NCBI GenBank assembly: GCA_002363575.1
Contig: DEWI01000086.1
Span: 1,207-12,190 of the forward strand
Source of the DNA: Verrucomicrobia bacterium UBA3214
GTDB lineage: Bacteria; Verrucomicrobiota; Kiritimatiellia; RFP12; UBA1067
Direction: 5' to 3'
DNA: 10,984 nt
Below, piece by piece: positions 6,984 through 10,984 of the stretch (position 1 is the first letter of the stretch; the number at the start of each line of letters is the position of its first letter). Position numbers and translations under genes: made by a program. A model generated the notes under the pieces. That model did no database searches. It was not told where the DNA came from and was given only the letters and a program-made list of their open reading frames with translations.

Positions 6984-7125
6984 AGCGCGGAATATTATAC
7001 CATATTTCGCGCTCGTGCGGCACCGCGACAGGCGCGCCGCTGAAATCGAACAAATCCGGCGCGAACTGGAACGTCCGCGTAAACCACAGAAAAAACTCTT
7101 TGACCGCCTTGCCCGTGGCACTCAT
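6984..7125 (-). other. Protein-like open frame upstream of and into proS (possible short gene or gene remnant)
   Basis: Between tRNA-Lys and proS an ATG at 7125 opens a frame beginning MSATGKAVKEFFLWF and continuing TRTFQFAPDLFDFSGAP. It uses codons typical of the window (GTC, CTG, TTC, GCG, GGC), unlike the Arg-rich shadow frames around it. It enters proS in a different frame and remains open to 6439, where the residues become Arg/Ala-rich and look like a shadow. There is no Shine-Dalgarno sequence, and the ATG lies in the loop of a small hairpin (7116-7132). It may be a remnant of a lost gene, an overlapping small gene, or chance. Its codons ATA TGG TAT AAT also contain the proS -10 box. 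Confidence 0.2.
6994..7002 (-). promoter_or_regulatory. Extended -10 promoter of proS
   Basis: TGGTATAAT on the minus strand is a perfect -10 hexamer with the extended TGn element. No -35 resemblance is seen at 17-18 nt spacing, which fits an extended -10 promoter. The expected transcription start falls around 6986-6988, giving an almost leaderless proS message. The surrounding ATATGGTATAATAT is identical to the core of the tRNA-Lys promoter. Confidence 0.65.
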
Positions 7126-7132
7126 TGTGCCA
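7116..7132 (-). repeat. Small hairpin downstream of tRNA-Lys
   Basis: TGGCAC and GTGCCA form a perfect 6-bp stem around a 5-nt loop, beginning 25 nt past the tRNA-Lys CCA end. No T run follows directly (a T6 tract occurs about 20 nt further on). It might help end or process the tRNA transcript; evidence is structural only. Confidence 0.3.
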
Positions 7133-7157
7133 TATTACGGATTCTACGTCTTCTGGA

Positions 7158-7233
7158 TGGTCGGACTGGCGGGGATCGGACCCGCGACCCCAACATTAAA
7201 AGTGTCGTGCTCTACCAACTGAGCTACAGTCCG
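7158..7233 (-). tRNA. tRNA-Lys (anticodon TTT)
   Basis: A 76-nt cloverleaf with encoded CCA. The acceptor CGGACTG pairs perfectly with CAGTCCG. The D stem is GCTC/GAGC with loop AGTTGGTA. The anticodon stem CGACA/TGTTG (one G-T pair) encloses CTTTTAA, giving TTT. The T stem GCGGG/CCCGC encloses TCCGATC, with variable loop GGGTC. It has its own promoter about 10 nt upstream of the mature 5' end. Confidence 0.97.
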
Positions 7234-7250
7234 CCGGGGAAACGGGGGAT

Positions 7251-7280
7251 ATTATACCATATCTCGCCGCGCGAAATCAA
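7251..7280 (-). promoter_or_regulatory. Promoter of tRNA-Lys
   Basis: On the minus strand TTGATT (7275-7280, 4 of 6 to the -35 consensus) is 18 nt from a perfect TATAAT (7251-7256), which also carries the extended TGG before it. The predicted start near 7243-7244 leaves a leader of about 10 nt before the tRNA. The core ATATGGTATAATAT is shared with the proS promoter. Confidence 0.75.
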
Positions 7281-7296
7281 GCGCACCCCGGCGAAT

Positions 7297-7428
7297 TTAG
7301 CGAGGCGCTGACTTGCCCAACTCATTGCCCATAGAGTATGGGCAATGAGTTGGGCAATGGCAGGATACAGGTGTGAGGGCATTTACTCTTGCAGACGAGA
7401 GCTGATGATTTGTCAATGTATATGTCAT
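7297..7428 (-). CDS. Possible 43-aa small ORF with good ribosome binding site, unrecognised
   Basis: An ATG at 7428 follows GGGGAG by 5 nt within the purine-rich stretch AGGGGAGAGGAT, and opens 43 codons to TAA at 7297-7299. The product starts MTYTLTNHQLSSARV. Its middle part, CHCPTHCPYSMGNELGK, is encoded by the perfect inverted repeat at 7313-7357, so that part may reflect DNA structure and not protein selection. A TTGACA hexamer lies inside it. No homology is recognised and no promoter is evident upstream. It could be a true small gene or a chance frame next to a ribosome-binding-like purine run. Confidence 0.2.
   Translation of the reverse strand: MTYTLTNHQLSSARVNALTPVSCHCPTHCPYSMGNELGKSAPR
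7313..7357. repeat. Perfect 20-bp inverted repeat built from four heptamers
   Basis: Two perfectly complementary 20-nt arms (7313-7332 and 7338-7357) surround a 5-nt spacer AGAGT. Each arm contains two copies of TTGCCCA 12 nt apart, giving TTGCCCA at 7313 and 7325 and TGGGCAA at 7339 and 7351. It lies 32 bp upstream of the tRNA-Lys -35 element. As RNA or extruded DNA it would be a strong hairpin, but no T tract follows on either strand, so it is not a standard terminator. The arrangement fits a multi-site operator, a REP-like palindrome, or the end of a mobile element; the sequence alone does not decide. Confidence 0.85.
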
Positions 7429-7442
7429 ATCCTCTCCCCTAG

Positions 7443-7762
7443 CGGCCCGGTGAAGTGCCGGAGTTCGCGGCATACGCCATCGCGGACGGCATCAAACGCG
7501 CTTTCACGCGCTTCGAGAAGTTGATGTGCAAGGCTACAGACGCCATCGCCCCCCGGCGATTCAGATTCGGCCGAGCTTCGTCAAACTCTTCGACACCGAT
7601 GACGGATAGCCGTTTCTGATGCAAAACGCCGAACACCTCATCTCGAAACACACTTCAAACTTTATCCATGCGAGTACGGCGCATTTCCACGCTCGAAACA
7701 CGGGTAAACTCAAGAGGCAAGTGCGCTTAAACTTGCCAGGACAGGTACCCATTGGTGCCTGA
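7443..7762 (+). pseudogene. Possible decayed gene fragment (frameshift plus internal stop)
   Basis: The plus strand reads RPGEVPEFAAYAIADGIK and on to KLMCKATDAIAP from 7443 to a C6 tract at 7549-7554. If one C has been lost there, it continues as PPAIQIRPSFVKLFDTDDG, a TAG at 7607-7609, then PFLMQNAEHLISKH and on to LKRQVRLNLPGQVPIGA with a TGA at 7760-7762. The joined reading is unusually protein-like for noncoding DNA, which suggests a relic with one frameshift and one nonsense change. It begins at an in-frame TAG (7440-7442), so any 5' part is gone. I do not recognise the family. Minus-strand open frames over the same bases are Cys-rich and less protein-like. This is the only plus-strand candidate in the window. 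Confidence 0.3.
7716..7737. repeat. Short inverted repeat in the gap
   Basis: GGCAAGT and ACTTGCC form a 7-bp stem with an 8-nt loop, about 95 bp past the stop of the large secreted-protein gene. Neither side has a T tract. It could be a weak factor-dependent end signal or chance. Confidence 0.25.
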
Positions 7763-7830
7763 CTGCAGCTCCCGGCAATGACGCAAGGCCACCGCATCAT
7801 ACAACAAGCCGCCCGTGCGCAGAATGTCCT

Positions 7831-10800
7831 TCACTGTGAAAGCCAGGCCTTGATCTGCGGCGTAAACGTCAGTTTGTTAACCAAAACCGCGCCGAAGCCG
7901 TATCCTTCGATTGTTACGCCTGTTATCTTCGCCTTGTACTTCTTCAGCCGCCCATTTTCAATAGAATAGATGTTGAACGACCCTTTCCAGGTCCCGGTTT
8001 TCGGCGTGTATGTGATTTTCAATCCCGATGGATTCGCCTCTCCGCCTTTGGAGACCGCTACGACGCCTTTCTTTACCGAGACTCTGCCGGCTTTGGACGC
8101 AACCTTGAGTTTCTCGCCGGTCGATTGCACCGCCATGTTCTGCGGGAGATATTGCAGCATGATGGTATTCTGTCCGTCTATGCTACCGTTAGGGCTTGGA
8201 TTCAGCCAGAATGTCATGGTGCCTTCAGGCAAAGACGATATGTTTGCGGGCAGAGCCTTCCATCCGTTCGACAATGTGCATATGAAGCCATCCTCGTAGA
8301 GTTTCATATTCATCAGGCCGATATCTTTTACCGTGATGTCAATGTAAGTGCGACCGTCGGAAAGAACTTGCGGCTTGTTCCCTTTGATGGCGTGCTTCTT
8401 GCCGTCAAGCGTCGTCAGCGTCCCGCCGATCTTGAACACCCCTTTCCTGTTGGCCTTCCCGATTCTCAACGAGATTACTCCGGCTACTTCGCTTCCGTTG
8501 AACACCCCGCCGGTCAGAACTCGCGCTTTGTCGGCGGTGTAGTATCCGGAATATGCAACCGCATCGAGCGACGCAATGCCGGGTGTTGGATTTACGACAA
8601 ATGAAATGGTATAAACGTTGTTGCTCTCGTCGATCTCCTCTATAGAATTTTCCGGGTCTAGCGTCAGCGTAAAGGTATGTCTGCCCGGCTCGATTTTAGC
8701 AAGAGTCGCGCCGCTCAAATATGAGCTTGCAGTCTCGCCGCCAATCAAAGTGTAATTGACATGACGCGAATCGGTAATGAACTCTTTGCCATCAAGATCG
8801 ATGCGAAGTTTAAAACCCGTGACTGCAACTGCGGACGCCGCGTTGCGGTATGAATAGCGCAGATACATAGGGTCGCCATATGCATATTCCGTCACGGACG
8901 TATTTCCGGAAGCAGAGCCTGTTATGAAAACCGTGGCCGGCAAACCCGATTTGGCTGCAAACGCCAGATCGACATTTGATGTGTTCGCCGGCACGACGGT
9001 GAATGGGAATGTATAGGTATTGTTGGAATGATTCTGTTCCGCCAGAGATTGGGTCGCATTCAGCACGCACGTCACATTGTATGTTCCGGGAGGCAGCCGC
9101 TGCAATGCATCTGGCATCCAGCTGTCGCCGGACCATCCCCATTTCCCGTATTCGAGGACGGAACGCGACCATGTGCTCTGAAACGTCGCGCCGTTGGACA
9201 ATGTAAAGCGATGGATGAAATTGCTCACGTTCAGGTGGTTTCCGGTATTCTTGAAAGCGTATCTAAGGTAAACGGGGGATCCTTCGACAAACGTTGGAAC
9301 AGGCTTCTCGTCGTATTTCGCGGTAGTGACAAATACCGGCTGACTCCAGCCATCGGGAATGTAATAAGTCAGGTCTGGAAGCGAAGCATCCACACCGCTA
9401 CTGTTGCCATTGCCGCTACCGTTGCCACCATTCCAATTGCCGCTTTCCGGCAACCAGAAATAGAGTTTCCCTTCATTGTCGGTGTAAAGGGACTGCGTAC
9501 CGTAGTAGGCGGGGAGAGATCGGTTCCAGCCGCTACTCGCCTTTGAAAACGCTCCTGCACCGAATACGGTGTCTTCAAACATGGCAAGGCTCTGCCCATT
9601 TGCATTTACCGGCGTCGTGTCGAAAACGCCTTTCAAACTGCCGCCGAGTATCTTTACTCCGCTTTTAATGTGAATGCCGCTTCCCGACGCATCAAGAATC
9701 ACCGTGCCGTCCGTCATAACGAATTTCACATCATCAGAACCAAAAATCCCGTATTTTGCATCTCCAGACGGATTTTTCAAGCCGTTTGATTTGATGAAAT
9801 CAAGCAGGGTGGTCCCAAGAAAAGTTTCTAACCCCACTTGGGGATTCACCACTTCTTCGAGGCTGATGCTGTTGTAGGCTGCGCCAAGGCCGTAGTAATC
9901 GTTCCAAAGGCTGTTCAACAAAAATTCCGACTTCACATCCATCGACCGCCTGTTCCTCAACAAACCCGACTTCATCGTCATAGTCGCATCGCTGCCGCTT
10001 GCCGGCTGGATGTATGCAACGATTCCTCCCGGGGCGCAACATTCGATTTCAGCCCCATCGATTTCAAGCGACCTATTCGCAAGCAAGGCAGCCTGCATTG
10101 TCGAGCCATCGGTCGCCAACCTGTAGAATCCGTCGCCAAAGAAGCAGTTTTTCCCGCCGATGCACGGAGATTGCGATGTCAATGCACATGCAACCGAATT
10201 GTCCAGCGAAAAACTGTTGCCGGAATTGACGGCGAATCCAATCTTCGCGGCAAATGCGCCGAACATATAATCGCCCTCGAAATCGCCGCATTGAATGCAA
10301 TGACCAGACACCGACAAGATGGAAACGATGGAGCCTTTTACACTTACCGCATCCGCCGTGTAGATCCCGCGTCCGCCCGTCAGCTCGACGCTCGCGCCTA
10401 CGATATCCACATCCCCGCCGTTATCGATGTGTATTCCGTCGTATCCTGTCGTATGTATTGAAAGCGATGTCCCGAATCCTACCGTCAAGCTGCCGCCGAA
10501 CCAACCGTCAAGTCCTATGTTTATGCCAGCCGGATCGCCTCCATCAAGGATCGGGCCGTCGGACCGTCTGCATAGATTATTGATCGTCAAACTTCCCACT
10601 CCGTAAATCAAAAGATTGCCGTAAATGTTCATTCCATACGCCGCGGCTCCATAGTATCCGCCTGACGGTGAGAGTTGCGTAGTGTATGACGTTATCGCAA
10701 TCGAATTGGCCGAGCCTTCAGCAAGTTCGACGGCCAAATCGCCGTCCGCCTGTATGCCCCTGCCGCCTATGGCAGCACCATACAAAGCAAGCGTCCAGCC

Positions 10801-10984
10801 AACCGGAGAACGAGAAAGCTTGGCATTTGTTTTTTGGAAATAATAGACATTACCTGTCAGATCGGAAATCTTGACTTGTTCTTCTCCGACTACAAGATAT
10901 GCCAATTCCTTCTTCTCCTTCAACCCTGCGTACCAGTCGGACTGCGTGCCGGCGGATGCGCTTTCAAACCTAGACGGCTGGCGG
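7831..10984 (-). CDS. Large secreted-type protein, 5' partial: beta-helix-like region, two CARDB-like domains, repeated C-terminal domain
   Basis: At least 1050 residues are visible. The frame stays open through the right edge (SDWYAGLKEKKELAYL spans the first TTG), so the true start lies outside and the TTG at 10923 is not it. Residues below count from the window edge. About 60-500 is Gly/Asn/Asp-rich with short beta-strand repeats (GIQADGDLAVEL, GMNIYGNLLIYGVGSLTI, GIHIDNGGDVDIVG), like right-handed beta-helix or Cthe_2159-type carbohydrate-binding proteins. A Gly/Asn/Ser linker lies near 516-531. Two CARDB-like beta-sandwiches follow (about 535-664 and 670-798); each carries a YLRY strand motif and ends in a signature like LDPENSIEEIDESNNVY. 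The C-terminal part (806-1046) has repeated KG-F strands and LKKYKAKITGVTIEG. No catalytic motif is evident. A cell-surface or exported binding or adhesive role is inferred. The region looks less GC-rich than the operon to its left. Confidence 0.88.
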   Translation of the reverse strand, partial: RQPSRFESASAGTQSDWYAGLKEKKELAYLVVGEEQVKISDLTGNVYYFQKTNAKLSRSPVGWTLALYGAAIGGRGIQADGDLAVELAEGSANSIAITSYTTQLSPSGGYYGAAAYGMNIYGNLLIYGVGSLTINNLCRRSDGPILDGGDPAGINIGLDGWFGGSLTVGFGTSLSIHTTGYDGIHIDNGGDVDIVGASVELTGGRGIYTADAVSVKGSIVSILSVSGHCIQCGDFEGDYMFGAFAAKIGFAVNSGNSFSLDNSVACALTSQSPCIGGKNCFFGDGFYRLATDGSTMQAALLANRSLEIDGAEIECCAPGGIVAYIQPASGSDATMTMKSGLLRNRRSMDVKSEFLLNSLWNDYYGLGAAYNSISLEEVVNPQVGLETFLGTTLLDFIKSNGLKNPSGDAKYGIFGSDDVKFVMTDGTVILDASGSGIHIKSGVKILGGSLKGVFDTTPVNANGQSLAMFEDTVFGAGAFSKASSGWNRSLPAYYGTQSLYTDNEGKLYFWLPESGNWNGGNGSGNGNSSGVDASLPDLTYYIPDGWSQPVFVTTAKYDEKPVPTFVEGSPVYLRYAFKNTGNHLNVSNFIHRFTLSNGATFQSTWSRSVLEYGKWGWSGDSWMPDALQRLPPGTYNVTCVLNATQSLAEQNHSNNTYTFPFTVVPANTSNVDLAFAAKSGLPATVFITGSASGNTSVTEYAYGDPMYLRYSYRNAASAVAVTGFKLRIDLDGKEFITDSRHVNYTLIGGETASSYLSGATLAKIEPGRHTFTLTLDPENSIEEIDESNNVYTISFVVNPTPGIASLDAVAYSGYYTADKARVLTGGVFNGSEVAGVISLRIGKANRKGVFKIGGTLTTLDGKKHAIKGNKPQVLSDGRTYIDITVKDIGLMNMKLYEDGFICTLSNGWKALPANISSLPEGTMTFWLNPSPNGSIDGQNTIMLQYLPQNMAVQSTGEKLKVASKAGRVSVKKGVVAVSKGGEANPSGLKITYTPKTGTWKGSFNIYSIENGRLKKYKAKITGVTIEGYGFGAVLVNKLTFTPQIKAWLSQ

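Noticed and set aside
5220..7043. 607-codon open frame on the plus strand opposite proS
   Set aside because: It mirrors the proS coding strand in GC-rich DNA, is Arg/Ala/Asp-rich without motifs, and proS is certain.
6984..7121. 46-residue N-terminal extension of ProS
   Set aside because: It is Arg/Ser-rich, unlike ProS, and contains the promoter -10 box; the family N-terminus fits MKWTRTLIQTLRE.
7015..7311. 98-codon plus-strand frame over tRNA-Lys
   Set aside because: Its GGDRTRDPNIKSVVLYQLSYS segment is the classic spurious translation of the antisense of a tRNA.
7315..7355. Integron attC site
   Set aside because: The ends match RYYYAAC/GTTRRRY, but the site is too short, perfectly paired with no extrahelical bases, and has no cassette or integrase nearby.
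7313..7357. Intrinsic transcription terminator
   Set aside because: The stem is strong but neither strand has a T tract after it, and the end of the nearest gene is almost 500 bp away.
10921..10923. TTG as the start codon of the large secreted-type gene
   Set aside because: The frame is open to the window edge with sensible residues (SDWYAG before the Leu), no ribosome binding site precedes it, and no signal peptide follows it.

Overview
The window reads as a piece of a GC-rich bacterial chromosome. It carries housekeeping genes (prolyl-tRNA synthetase, the MEP-pathway kinase IspE, tRNA-Gln, tRNA-Lys), an uncharacterised aminotransferase, two secreted proteins of unknown role, and a ketosynthase homologue with altered active-site residues. 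All convincing genes are on the minus strand, so biological order runs from high to low coordinates. IspE and a bacterial-type ProS with an editing-domain insertion point to a bacterium. A signal peptide of ordinary form, a very large beta-rich secreted protein, and its C-terminal 'KG-F ... LKKYKAKITGV' style domain recall secreted proteins of the PVC group (Kiritimatiellae/Lentisphaerae-like gut bacteria). That placement rests on memory of sequence style only and is tentative.

Layout, from high to low coordinates. (1) 10984-7831: the 3' three kilobases of a giant secreted-type gene whose 5' end lies outside the window: beta-helix-like part, Gly/Asn/Ser linker, two CARDB-like domains, and a C-terminal domain with an internal repeat. 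(2) 7830-7281: a gap of about 550 bp with no confident gene. It holds a possible decayed reading frame on the plus strand, a possible 43-codon ORF on the minus strand, and a perfect 20-bp inverted repeat built from four copies of one heptamer. (3) 7280-7158: promoter and gene of tRNA-Lys(TTT). (4) 6999-2387: an apparent operon proS - aminotransferase - secreted 490-aa protein - ispE, started by an extended -10 promoter only a few bases from the proS start codon. (5) 2375-1475: ispE, whose stop codon lies inside tRNA-Gln(TTG). (6) 1413-7: a stand-alone ketosynthase-like protein with the catalytic Cys changed to Asn and one active-site His changed to Asp, probably a non-condensing partner of another ketosynthase encoded beyond the left edge.

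The genes do not form one obvious pathway. ProS and the two tRNAs serve translation and IspE serves isoprenoid precursor synthesis. The aminotransferase and the secreted Ala-rich protein are passengers in the same transcription unit. The ketosynthase homologue may open a fatty-acid or polyketide locus that continues to the left. I found no CRISPR array, transposase gene, rRNA or clear intrinsic terminator.
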